Shown here: positions 49,257 to 62,013 of the stretch, one piece after another
Layout of the letters: each line of letters starts with the position of its first letter
How positions within the stretch are numbered: position 1 is the stretch's first letter
Assembly (NCBI RefSeq): GCF_964204865.1
Contig: NC_135252.1
Coordinates: 6,779,383-6,843,382 of the forward strand
Reading direction: 5' to 3'
Source: Styela clava
Taxonomy: Eukaryota; Chordata; Ascidiacea; Stolidobranchia; Styelidae
Length of the DNA: 64,000 bases
Position numbers and translations under genes: made by a program
Notes under the pieces: model-generated
The model's input: only the letters and a program-made list of their open reading frames with translations
What the model was told of the DNA's origin: nothing
Databases searched by the model: none

Positions 49257-50118
49257 CTCTAAAGCATGGTCGTTCAACCCGTGGCCCGCAGGCCATTTGT
49301 GACCCGCGGAAGCATTTCGAGTGGCCCGCGCTGTATTTTTAGGAATTGAATAAAAAAATTGCATATAACTATTATTCGAGTGATGAAAGTATGCAAAGAT
49401 GTGAAACAAACGATGTTTTTCCCCCCTGGAATGCGCTCTGCCAGCCCTTCCAAACGAGCCCCGAGTGCCATTTTGAATCGAAACCAAATGGGAGGAGATA
49501 TCGATACATAAAGGGGCCATAGCCGCTATATACATACATAAAAACCATAATACATACATAAAATCGAGCTACTTCGAGGCAGAAATAATCGCAAAACAAT
49601 CGAAGCCATTCTCAAATTGAGAATTCGTTAAGCAATGTATTGTTCGGGTTGCCAATGTTTTCTGTCCGGAAATAAAAAAGGCGTTAGCTGGAAAGTTTCC
49701 ATCGTATTCCTTGGCGCTTGATGAAAGCACTGACATCGGGTCTACTGCTCATCATGCGGGAAGGTAATGATGATTTTGAAATTACCGGAGATCTCGCAGC
49801 CATTGTCCCAATTGAGGGCGTGACTATGGGAATTGATTTGTTGGTAGCTGTGATGAAAATGATCAAGCGTCTTGCCTTGTCTTTGGCGAAACTTTCGGGA
49901 ATAACCACTGATGACGGCCTATTAATAGTTGGGAAACAACAGTTTTTATTGTTCTTATAACTGTGAAATTTGGCGTGAGGGTATTGTTTGCTTTTTCATT
50001 ATATTGTAGTCAGTGTACCAAAACTGAAACATATTTACCATGTTAAGTGGCCCGCGCACTTATTAGTAAACTACATGTGGCCCTTCGGCCAAAAAGGTTG
50101 GACGACCCTGCTCTAAAG
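49257..50118 (+). mobile_element. Internally deleted hAT transposon with transposase relic
   Basis: The element spans 49265-50110 (846 bases), ends CATGGTCGTTCAACC and GGTTGGACGACCCTG, and is flanked by a perfect 8-base duplication ctctaaag (49257-49264, 50111-50118). Plus-strand fragments around 49640-49930 read as hAT transposase in more than one frame: ALDESTDI near 49714, then DDFEITGDLAAIVP and GITTDDG in a shifted frame. The element is therefore a dead, deleted and frameshifted copy, close to the ZBED/GTF2IRD2-like transposase type. The perfect duplication suggests a fairly recent insertion of an already deleted form. Confidence 0.92.
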
Positions 50119-53100
50119 TTTTAGTCTCTCTTTCACTCACTATTTTATGTTTTCGCGATTCAATAAAGAAAAAGGGAATCAGATTTGAATTTTTTATCTG
50201 TAGTGTACGTTGTATAAGGTTTGTTTACATCGCACGTCTGGTTTTTTTACTGAGAAATATGATGTTGTTCGATGTCATTAGCATAGTATACTATAGCATA
50301 TATAATAGACTATCTTCGTAAAAAAACAAAGCCAAATTTGTCGCGTAGATTTGATCTACATAGCGAAGGAACGTGTTTACAAGAAACGACGAATAAATAT
50401 TAACAGGTCGGAAATGACGTCTTGTGAGGCCGGGTCATTCGGGGCCGCATTGATTTCCAGAACCGCGTTTCAGGTGATATAGAAAACAACAGATTTTATT
50501 GGGTATGTCAATATGATATCACCAACCATTACAATCATAGAACATGTATAAATCACGTCTCGGTGACGTGTATTAGTTGAAGCCCATTGATGATCACCTA
50601 CTGTTTATTAGTTTCGAGTGCGTTATAGGGACGAACAAGGCGTTCATATTCTTACGACGTAGGCATTTGTCGATATCATTACTCAATGCGCATAAGCATA
50701 AAATAATAGACGGGTTGTATGGGTTTATCATTGCAAATATATATTCTATATATGTAACTGAGAAGAAAACAACATATTTTATACTAGCACTAAGATACAT
50801 TGTACTTCTTTATTCTATATGCAATATTATTCGAAGCCTCGTGAAATCTCAGTAATTTTCTTTCACCTGGGATGGAAATATGGTCAAAATGCAAATTCGT
50901 CAAAATTTTTCTGTAATTTGAAAAAAAATTGATAAAATTTCAAAGTTGGGCTTGGATATTCGTTTCTTCGAACAGGTAAGTGTGCTTCCGGTACCCTGCT
51001 TCGGAAACATCACATGTTTTGAATTGACGCTATTACATCTCCGCGTTACTCCATATCCTATATAATTAGGTATAACCGTCATCTTTTGCAAATGCCAAAT
51101 TGAACGCAAAAAGTCAAGTATTTAGCCTTTTCTGAGACGCACTTATCGGGTTCACTCGTATGCTGAAGAAGGTATGCAGGGAAAGGATGTGACACGACCG
51201 GCGGTGACGCGTTATTTGTTGTGTACGCAATGACTATGTTCGTCGAATATTAAGTATGATAAGACAAGGACATCATTTTCCCTGAGTTTAGCTCTAATTT
51301 TTTATTTATTCTATAGGAATCGCAATGTTTTGAAGTATATGGCTTCCACATATATATACAGTTATATATTATAGCCATTTACTATTGTGTGAAATGTATA
51401 CTAGCAATTAGGGAAGCATGTATATACGTAATTATGTATTGTTGTGAGAATTGAGCACATGACCGTGTATTTGTGTAACACGAAGGAACATCTTATAAAA
51501 GGGTTACCCTAGCTTATAAGCGTTTTTTGTACCAGCACCAATTATGTTCTAGTAGGCGAGACGCACAAAGCAAATGTTTTTGCACCATTTCGTTACATCC
51601 GTTCAAAGCGACCCAAACTGACAGCTTTTTGCTTTCAGATAAATATATATTTCCTGACGCTATCGGTTGTTGTGCGTTGACAGACTCGTGAACCTTGTCT
51701 GCTTAAGTACAACACGGCTCAACTCGGGCGTATGAGGTCAAATATCGTCAACAGCAGACGAGAGATACAGATGCCTCGTAAAAAGACGCGATCTTGTTCG
51801 AGCGTTCACACGTTTGTGTGTCGTTGTCTCGAGCGGTCGTTTCGTGAATGGTTTACCGAGTGGATTGGGCAGTGTTGTCAAGAGTGAAGGAATTCGTTAG
51901 CAAATCGACTATTTATTTTCGTCGTTTATACTATTGTGAAATGGGAATTGACTATACTATACTTAAATTAGGAAATTAACTGGTTTTATTATATACACAG
52001 TCTTGTCTTTCAACTGTAAGTTTTTATATGCGCTGACAAATCTGGCAGTTTTATTCACAAGGAAATACGTGGAATTGGTGTGTACACGGTACTGAACCCT
52101 AGCATACAGTAATTCAGGTCTTAACTTAGAATGCGTGTAGTGTTCTCAATGAGGGAAATAGGTCTCGTTCACAAATGTGGTTCTCGGGAGTGGTAATTCG
52201 TGCAGTGTCATCCCATACCAAAAATCAATCGCGCACATTACGAGGTAGGACCATACCGGTATCTTAGCACACGCGAGGTCTATGAATAAGAATATAAACC
52301 GACTATAAAGCACAGCGATTGTATACAGAAACAATTAGCATATGAAAGAATCAAGAGTCTATTTTGAACCCCAACGTACTGGAATCTGATGTAGTCTTGG
52401 CTCATCAATAGTGGTGGACTAATAATTAGAATGCCGGTGTCGGCATTTTCGAAATTTACAAAGAGTTTGGGTAGATTTTAACTGATTTCACTCTTCGCTG
52501 TTGGCAAAATAATGCAGAGAGATTAAAATTAGACGATCACTTTCGTTCTTCTTCGTGAGTTACCGTCATACGTTGTTACATGGCGGATATTTACCGTGTA
52601 GGAAAGAATTGTTGACGAAACTCGGGGTGTCGTGTCATATAAGTGCACAGTTAATTATTAATATCCAATATAAGCTATGAGCATATATTTCGTATATAGT
52701 ACTGGAAAGTCTTAACGTGATACGCAGTCCACTGTTCTTTCCTTACGATACTCGATCTTTTGTTTGGATAACATCATAAAGCCGTCAGCCGATAGAATTA
52801 GATGATGAATCGCTGTTCGGCCTTTCTTATCTGGGTATTTCGACTGTTTGGTCAATGTCGTTATCGTAAAATAAGTCACGTATTTCTAGGTTTTTGGAGG
52901 TCATTTCTTTCACGTTTAAACGGGCGAGATGAAGTCGGTCCAATTTTACCATAGGCTGAATGTGTCTAGTTACAAATTTTGTAGCGTTTTAAATCGTGCA
53001 GGATTTTTATTTCATCGGTTTTTGTAAAATATTGCGGTCAAACTAGACGCTTCAGATTGAGCTTTTGATGATTATTTCAATACCACTTAGAACATATATT

Positions 53101-53322
53101 CGAGCAGAAAATGAACGGTAAAGATAAGATTTTATGCATGAAATAATTTATAAACCATACACAACTTACAAGAGTGATGTCTGTTGACATTTCCTTTTAA
53201 TTTTTGTGTCTCACAAAAAACTACATAACTGTTTGTGCAATGTCGAAAAAGGTTGAACTTCTGTGATGTTTTTTTGGCAGCGTTTGTAAGAAATAACCCG
53301 CGTGATTGAACGATTAGCTTAT

Positions 53323-53510
53323 TGACCTCGACTTGAAAATGGCCGTTGTTCAGTATTGCCATTTCAAGCGTTTTTCGCTTAGTCGTGTTGTTTTTAAGTA
53401 CCGTTCCATGACCTACTCGATGAGGTCATTCAATCTTGTGGGCGAAAGGTCACAAAAGGGCTTCAAGATCGATCGCTGGAAGATGTTGTTCGAGTATGGG
53501 CCGTAGGTCA
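53323..53510. promoter_or_regulatory. Cluster of nuclear-receptor half-sites including an ER8, upstream of RAR
   Basis: Five consensus half-sites occur in 188 bases: TGACCT at 53323-53328; TGACCT (53409-53414) and AGGTCA (53423-53428), exactly 8 bases apart, forming an everted repeat ER8; AGGTCA at 53447-53452; and AGGTCA at 53505-53510. The cluster ends about 400 bases before the acceptor of the first RAR coding exon. ER8, like DR5, has been reported as a RAR/RXR-bound arrangement, so autoregulation is plausible. Function is inferred. Confidence 0.45.
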
Positions 53511-53996
53511 GGTGGGCTTTAGGAACGCGCCTAATCCACGACACATTCCTGGCAAACTTCGAAAATAGATTACTGTGGGGATTTTGTGGAGATGGTGCTT
53601 TGAATAAAACTTAAACTACTAAAACTAGCTACACATCATCTTGCTAGGACTGTACGTGTCGCTGCTTATGCGTGATTACAGACTGTTACTATGTAGGCTA
53701 CTTTGTTTTGTAGATATGATAACAATTTACGTAGAAACATAAAATGTTTTACATAGCCATATTGATATCATTCATATTTCATGCGATCCAAGAGAACTGT
53801 TTACTAACACAAGTATATTTCTGATCGAACTCAACTTTTACACACAACCATAAATGAATTATGTTCAAACTATCTTCATATTTAATGAACTAAAATTGTG
53901 TCTATTTTACAGCATTTAGAATACAGATAGCATTTACAATATTGTTGACACCATTTCCAACGTCGTTGCCAGACGCATATTGTTCACAAGGTCAAT

Positions 53997-56900
53997 ATGG
54001 AAGTCATGAATCATTCCGGACTCGCGCAAAACAGAGCCGCGTGTTTCACAATAAAGAAAGAAAATTCGGATAAATTACGTGTAACGGTATGTTTATGTAC
54101 CATTTTAACATATTATATTACAACTCGTTTCAAATAAATGTTCCTGTATGTATTATTGAAAAATATGTTTTATTTATGGGAACTCTATATTTAGTAGAAA
54201 TTTCAAAACAAAACTCTCAAATTCAATTCATTGTCAACTCGAAACTAGTAGTGACAATCGAGTCAGAAACTCTACAATAACTCTACGCTATTCGAACTTC
54301 ATGATTTCCATCCAACGCGTGTCCATTATATCGCCATTGCTTGTGAAGTGAACTAGATTGACCCCGTGAGTGACAGACCGTGTCTTGAGTCACGTCTGCA
54401 AATTACTTCATAATTGGTTTGTACGCGTTTTCCCTAGATGCTTACTTGTTATTTTATTCTTTAAGTCATGCCCGATGAGTATTATAAAAATAATACTTAT
54501 CAGTAAATCGATATTTTTGTACGGGCCGTGGGTCACCATTCGCATCGAATTTCACTTTCTCGTTCACCGGTGCTCTCGTATATCTGATTGATGTAAAAAT
54601 GGTAACCTTAACCGCGTCTAACGAAGTAACATTCTACCGGACGTGCCTTTTCGGTCGCCATTGCAGTGATACAAACCAGTCGAAACGCTTTAAGACTCTG
54701 TGAAGGGTTTGAATTTGAACTCGATTGACTGTATCAGTTTCTAGGGTTATTTTGCGTGAAGCTGTCATCTGGTTTCGGATATTTCTGGCCTACTAATGTA
54801 ATATACAGTACACAATCCAAAATTCCCCCATTGACCATCGGACAATAATATTACAAAAGGCTTGTCGAGCCTTCCCTTTCTAACGGCACTGTTGTTTTCG
54901 TTCCAATTCGACCTCGCATCACCTGAAGAAAAAAAGTCTTATTTTAGCCAACCTTTACAACTCATGCGAACAATGTTCACGCGTTTTCATGCGGTCCCAC
55001 ATGTTCATACGCTTCATGTATCGACTTGCCACATTTAGCAAGATGAGACATTACCAAGCGATGTCCTCAAATCACCTGGCAAACGCAGCTCGCAACCTCC
55101 TAATGAGTAATGAAGGAGTGGAATAGCATATGTTAAAACGTAATTGAATTGGACTACGCTCAGTTCATAATGTGAAGAAATTACGTGGTCTTGCAAAAAG
55201 TAGAAGGAACACAACAACCGAAACAATTTGTAATCATTACTGACCCAATAATTGCAATCCGACTCAAATTACTTATTATATTACTATGTATACTCTTATA
55301 GCATACAGTGCTTTTATTGTTTTAATATTTTCACTGTTATACTTTTTAGGAGCGATCACGAACTGACAATGAAGTTACGGCAAGAGTTCTTCCTTATCAA
55401 ACAACAGCTTTTGACTGGCTAAGTCAACGTAAGTTGTGTATCATGATTTTTATGTATTTCCACACTCATACCTGGCTATAGGCAGAAATAGTTATTTTGA
55501 TGTACGGGTATCATGGTACTGGCTATGGATAACATTATAGTAATTTTTAGTTATTGTGTGGGCAGCAATGGTTGTAGTGTAATTTGCGGCTACGGTACCC
55601 GATGGCCAATCATGCCAAATAGAAAGCTTAGTTTACTCTTGAATAAAATATGAAGGCAACTGCACTGTGAATTTACCAATATATACTGGGTTATGTCATT
55701 TGAAAAAAATTAGATAATATTTTTTATGTGAAACTGCTGAAATACGTTTTCGTCAACTTTGGGAGTTCAAACATCCTAAAACCATCCTACGTGCTTTATC
55801 TACGTCGGCGCCAACATATCCATATAAATTGTTCTAATTGATAAAATCTCAAAGTTTTTTTGATTTATTACACGGAAGTCCATTGAGACAGGTGCAAATA
55901 TTAGTATTTTATGTCTCACATAACGCCCGCGCAACCTAACCAGTGGGTAACTATATTCTCTTTATGCCGGTATGTCTGATTCAAAGCAACTAATCCGAAT
56001 TTTACTACGAAATGAGAACAGTTAAACACGGCGTATACATAAATCATTTTCTTGGTCCGGGATTACTTGTGTCCCACGCCTGACTTGTGGAACGGCGGCA
56101 CAAAAGCAGGACTTTTATTGAAAAGCCTTATTTACACATACTCGTGTTTGGTGTTAGCATTAAGCGGGTGGTTCTGCAGTGTTCCATTGTTACGTTTTAG
56201 GAAATTGATGAAAATTAAAACAACCAACCTAGCAAACGTAATTCGTGGTCAATTCGTACTCCAACGGTATCATATTCGGCCCCCTGTCACGCAGATAACC
56301 TTCTATTTGGTGTATTTACCATTCCTTTGAATTGGCGACGGCGAAGTCAATGTAAATATTAAACCCGTTTACAATGTCTGTTGCCTACAACGTTTGTGAA
56401 GTCTTCGGGCGAGAAAGTACGGCGTGGCACTGGAACCCGCGAATGATATTAAACATTGACTCACTATTATGGTCAAATATATCTTTCGGTTTATCAGATT
56501 CACGATCGTTATCGACAATGCGCGCACGCATTTGCTAATACTTAAAACCATTGAAAATCTTTTTAAAAGAAGTCTGTGGTATGAACGTCATTGATTTTTA
56601 CTACTTTTCCGTTATGTGTATCTCGCACCCGCACTCTTTCTGCTGGTTCATATGGATAGTTATAATATTTTAAGAATATACTCGTACTACGATTAGTTTC
56701 ATTGTACTATTTATTTCTTTGCTATAGTGAAATTTAGTTGTACATTATTTTCTATGAAGTAAAAATACAATTTAACTTTCATAGCATATCGTTTATTAAG
56801 ACTATCTATCATCCCTGAGAATGAATGATAAATTCGGACGACCGAAGTTTCAAATTCACACTCTCGAAGCATTTTATGATAGCCGTTTATTACGGCTATC

Positions 56901-59900
56901 ATACGTGGAACAAAATTATAAATTTGAAGAAGCTGTAGTCTTCGTGGGGGGCCGAATGATCCATTTTAACATGTACGCCTGATGACAAGCGGTTAGCATA
57001 AAACAACACCCAACAAAACTGAACGATTTTATTCGTGACAACATTGCTTTGAAAATGTCATCATCTTGTTTACAAAAACATTATCGTTTCGACCCGGTTG
57101 TTGCTAAATTTTTGCACCATTAATTCATCGTCTGTAACAGCTTAACTGTTATTTGTAAGCACTGTCGTATATCTAGCTTCCTAATTTGATATTCATACAA
57201 ATGTTAAACGAATAATCGATATGATACCATTCATATTACGCAACAGAATAATCGAATCATTTCATGTACCGAAATTTGCCAATTTTCGACTCTGTATTTA
57301 TATCAATGTTTTTCGGCCCTGTATTTATATCAATGTTTTTCGGCCCTGTATTTATATCAATATTTTTCGGCTCTGGATTTATATCAATGTAACGTAAAAC
57401 TATCTAAAATATCCCCCGTTTTATTATGATTTTCACTAACATGTTGAAACAAGATTTCAGCCATTACCAAGTGATTGTCAAGATGTTGTTCAGGCAACAT
57501 CATACGCCCAATTAATGTTATAGTCCAGTAAAGTTGAAATGGGCAAAGCAGTTTACCAGGCTGTTACAAGATGTCAAAGAAGAATACCCGTAATTTAATT
57601 GAATGGATTTTTTCAACTTTATTTTAAAGTTCGGATGTTAGATAAAACGCGGTTGCCCGGTTTAATGTAGAGTTTGTGTTAAATCTTACTTGCCCATATT
57701 AGGATAGTTAGTTGAACATTTCAAATGTAAAAAATCGACCTCAGAATATTAGTAGACACGTATATTTGACCCTTAAATAACCCGCTGTAATAATGTAATT
57801 GATTTCTGACCTCCATTCAGCATTTATTTACCAGTCATTTAACCTTTTTTTGTCCTTACGAGACCGATGAAGACAGGAAAACATTGAAGGCGCGCGCGGT
57901 GGCAAGCAACTTTTGCCCGGTGAAGAGAGGGCATGACGGTATAACCTTCGAAAATCGAGGACACGGCGTCCGCTTCTATTGCTTTGCAAGTCAATTTGAA
58001 TGCGACTAAAATGATGTCAGTTGAAGGATAATATATCATGTATAGCCCTATGAGATCGGGCATAAGATGTCGTGACACAGTAAATAACATCCAACAACGG
58101 TCCTATACAGGTTGAATATGCGGGGAGTACAGAATTCAATTATAAGCCTATAGATGGCCCATATTTATTTTTATAGTCCCAAGAAATTGGTAATTTCGTC
58201 ATATAGGTCAGTCGCACATGACACGCGTTAAAGAAACACCATTAACAGGAAGGTCAATTCTCTTTAGCCTCGTCAGTGTTTATATGCTTGACTTAATTAT
58301 AATTTACCTCCTAAATTTTTGTTTAATAGATACCGCAAATTATATGTTATGCTTTCGTTTTAGCGGGTACACTCGCGGGTCAACAGTTCAATTCCGGGGC
58401 AAAAGGACACGTGATTGTCTCGGTTAAATTTCAAAATAGAACAAGCAAAATGGCTACGCGCACTTTCGGTGACCTTTTTCTTGCGACGCTCAGCACGGTA
58501 ATGAAATGATTACAAGCAGCAATATAATTATATTGTGCTGACCGACGTCTGACCTCGTAATAAATTTATTGTCAGCATGATGCATGACCTTGTTGACAAG
58601 CACGTGAGCTTGGTCGAGTACTTTTACTTAAAAAGAAACCTCCCTCTGAGAATAAAATACGTTGTTTTATTTAATTATGTCTAAATCCAATTTCCTTTTA
58701 CGATGGATTATTAATTTTGGGTTTGAATGCTGTACGCGGTTTCGCTTGCCTGATATAAATTTGCGTATTGCTTTGAGCATTGTGATTTTATGCAAGGTTT
58801 GGTAATTCTTAACAATGAGTTGCATGTGGTGAAATCCTTTGTTATAGTCATTATACAAACGGGCGTTTCAACCTCGGTCTACATGAAAGGATGATTATTC
58901 TGAGTGATTCAAGAGCCCGCTGCACACTAACACAGATTTATTTCTGCAAAGTTGAACTTTGTATGTCTGAGGAAGTCTGACCTTGGTCAGACGAAATGTT
59001 ACAGAAATATATATCTGTGTTAATGTGCAGCACGACTCTTGAATCACTTAGTCTTAGAACATTCGTCCTCAATCTTGCCGAAGCATCCTTGCAATATATA
59101 CATACGAATACACCGGCGCAGAAGAAGAATAAGTCGTTAGTCCCGCGGAAACCAAATCAATAGCACATTCAAGATGAATATTCACTTAGTTAAATGATGC
59201 TGTTTAACGACACAAAACATTTTATCGAATTTTCTTCGACTATTATATTATACTATATTAGATCAAGCCTGCAATCAAATTTTTAATGTAAATGCTTAAC
59301 GCTTATCGAAACACGTGACCATCATGCGATTTCACGATACAATAATAACGTAAGGGGTTAACCAACTTATTCATTCATAGACATCCAAATAGCAGTTACG
59401 TACTGATTCAAAAATTTCACTCTCAAGATTATCCCGTGATCGATCGGAATTTTGGAGGGCCGACAAAAACCAAGTTAAACAGCGAGTCGTAATCAATCAA
59501 TTTGGAATAATGGGTCTGAACTGAGGTTCCGCCACGTTATATCTCGCGCCCATATCAGCGTCGCTGGGTTTTGACTTCGCCCTTTGAATTACCGCATTCA
59601 CGGTTCGATAGGTCCATAAAATTTGACAGTAATATAATTGTATAAAAAAATAGGAAATTTTTTGGCCGTGTGGCGTCATCTTTGTTTTATAGAATCGTAA
59701 AATTGTGAAAAACGGCGTGGATTGTTGTTGTTTCCATTTTATATCTATAGTCACCCACATAAACACGGGCGTTTTCTAGCGTCGTCTAGTTTTGTTTTGT
59801 CAATTGAAAAATTTTGATTGTTTTATATTTTATTGTTTTCGAAAAAGGGTTATCTGCGAAAAAGCGATTCCCGATACTCGAGTTCCTTTCCCAATGCCCT

Positions 59901-60228
59901 TGTATGGATAGGACTGCTCAAAAAGGAAGGTTGTAACGAAACTTGTGGAAACTAAGCCATGTAATAGGTCTTTTAAGTACCGTATACATAATTCTAGCTT
60001 GCATTTGAGTATTTTGTTTTCAATGAACTAGTAAAGTAAACGAGTTATATCGCTTCTGTTCCAGGCCAGGACGTTATCACATGTTATAGTGATGGTACTT
60101 CTGATTACGATTCGATGAGTTCTGCTACGTCTCCCTCTCCTCCACCAAGAGTATATAAACCATGCATGGTGTGTTCTGATAGATCATCTGGTTATCATTA
60201 TGGAGTGTCGTCTTGCGAGGGATGCAAG
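53997..60228 (+). CDS. RAR: Retinoic acid receptor, 5' part only (first three coding exons)
   Basis: Exons 53997-54086 (preceded by a UTR part from 53913 after a tattttacag acceptor), 55350-55428 and 60065-60228 join in phase for 111 codons, after which the gene runs on beyond the window. The first ~85 residues are an A/B region with no fold, ending in [12 protein letters not shown]. The first zinc finger follows: Cys90, Cys93, Cys107 and Cys110 within [20 protein letters not shown]. The P-box start CEGCK and the intron right after this Lys match vertebrate RARs, whose sequence here is near-identical ([26 protein letters not shown]). RAR binds retinoic acid and, with RXR, regulates genes such as Hox. 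The second finger and ligand domain are not in the remaining 3.8 kb. RAR is favoured over other NR1 receptors by the KPC...SSGYHYGVS string. Confidence 0.9.
57294..57390. repeat. 27-base tandem repeat, about 3.6 copies
   Basis: The unit gtatttatatcaatg followed by tttttcggccct repeats at 57294, 57321, 57348 and (partial) 57375. The first two copies are identical and the others differ by a few bases. It lies inside a RAR intron. Confidence 0.95.
58889..59068. mobile_element. Foldback (hairpin) element in a RAR intron
   Basis: Left arm 58889-58946 and right arm 59002-59068 are imperfect inverted repeats of about 60 bases; shared strings are tgattcaagag, gctgcaca and taacacaga. Between them a nested palindrome (gtctgaccttggtcagac) sits near 58975. 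A related sequence occurs at 36705-36885. Confidence 0.8.
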
Positions 60229-62013
60229 GTAAATATCATATATGTATTTTTATGGTAAAAAACGTCACTGGAACCAAAACGTAAAAAGTGAAATTAAACC
60301 TTTTTAAATAAATTATTGTATTCCGGTTATACGCAAACATTTCCACTGACGTAAGACCCCCGTTTGTTACGTTTACGTGTCGAAATAATCCAAGCTTATT
60401 GGTGGGATATGATATACGCCCATTGCCAAATATACATTAGAGATACACGCCCGCGTCACCTAGTACAAATATGTACATACGAGAAAAATATCCATAAAAT
60501 CGATTGCATTTGTCTGTAAATTTCATCTCCTGTCGGATGTATAATGTTATATTTAAAACAATGAATCTCAAAAATATTCTCAGTTTCATAATTTTCAACT
60601 ACACGTCATCTTAAATAGTTTATTTTATAACATTTTTTTATAGAGTATCGGTTTTAATATTAAATCCGATATTTACTTTTCAATGAACGATATTTATCTA
60701 CCTAGAAATTGGGACAAACGTCGTTTTAGGGTACGATGTGCCTATGAAAAATCTTTGGCTTCTTCGCTTAAAACCTAACTATGTTAAGCAAATCTGCGTA
60801 TTGTAATACAGCACACGATTTTTACGTTTTATTTCAATTATTAATGGTAAAGGGGTTAAAAAAATCAATGTTTTGAAACTTGGTATTTTTATATATACCT
60901 AGATCTTCTAAAGTAATGAATTGTCATAGTTACCAATTTAGAGCTGATCAAATTTATCTTTTTCTATAGCCATTTATGCGAAGAATTGATTTTCATTTTG
61001 TCCATGCTGGGGTAAAATGGACACTATTTTGAAGATGAGGCCACGAAATCTTGACCTAATTTCATTATTGTAATTTTTTTTAATGAGATATTCCTCAAAC
61101 CATTACGAAAAACGTATGGGAATTACTTGGTCTTCGTGTATTTTTATTCGAATGAAATTGAATGCGACGCTGATAAAGTTTATATCACAAAAAATACCCA
61201 TCTCGAAGCCTACTCCGTAAAGAGAGCAACAATTGTTGACTCAGCACTCGGGCTCTCTAAATCTACGATATGGTTGCCATCTAAACGAGGTCCTGATGTA
61301 GATTATTACGCAATACCGGGTCAACTAATCACAAGGTTACGCGTGTGGGAAGCTAGGTGCTATAGGACGATAAAGTGTTTCACGAGATGACCCACTAATG
61401 TTGCAAGTTTATTAAATACACTAATATTTTGCTGTAAATCAAAGTGAAGTCTCCAGTTTTGTAGAATTTTGAAATATTCATATGAATATGTTTCCCATAT
61501 CTTGAGTTATTATTAATTTCTGATTTCTTTAACATGGCAACGTCCGATAAATACACGGTATTATTTACAGCCTTCACAGGCAACCTAAACCTAAAGTTCA
61601 TTGACGCCTTTAGCAAACAATCATCATCACAATTTTATAGCCGCAATATTTCAGTTTCTCACATATAGCAACGAGAGGTTTAAATATCCTTGTTCAAATA
61701 GAAAAGAAAATTTTATTAATTATAATGATGCCTTCTAGCCAAAGCCCAAACCCGGTATATTCTGATAATCGTGGTTTCGCTCTTCTTTGAAATATGAAAA
61801 ACCCATGCTATTCTAGTTATAGGAAGAAATATACTATACTGCCAACGATTCTGATTAAATACGGGTTTATTATGGGAATTGTACTACCATTTTATTTTCT
61901 ACAATCAAATGTGTATGATGAAGAAGCTTTCAAATTTACACTTTATTACTTTATTAAAGTGAGTCAAATTAACAGTGAGGTATTGAACACTGAAATTATC
62001 TCCATCTCCTGAT
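60229..62013. other. Probable RAR intron, no exon found
   Basis: I searched for the second zinc finger (a GFFRRS-type start) and did not find it here or further on. An 87-codon plus-strand frame at 61127-61390 has no recognisable motif. From about 61630 the sequence belongs to the tandem duplication that carries the dehydrogenase genes. Confidence 0.5.

Larger units (their letters stand above)
42653..53912. other. Long non-coding interval upstream of RAR
   Basis: Apart from listed repeats and the hAT element at 49265-50110, I find no gene in about 11 kb. Frames here are short and lack splice context or motifs. The interval is the likely cis-regulatory territory of the RAR gene; nuclear-receptor half-site groupings at 46819, 47665 and 53323-53510 are listed separately. 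No conserved element can be judged without another genome. Confidence 0.5.

Noticed and set aside
61127..61390. 87-codon plus-strand frame in the RAR intron
   Set aside because: Does not resemble the nuclear-receptor second finger or any known domain and lacks flanking splice signals in phase.
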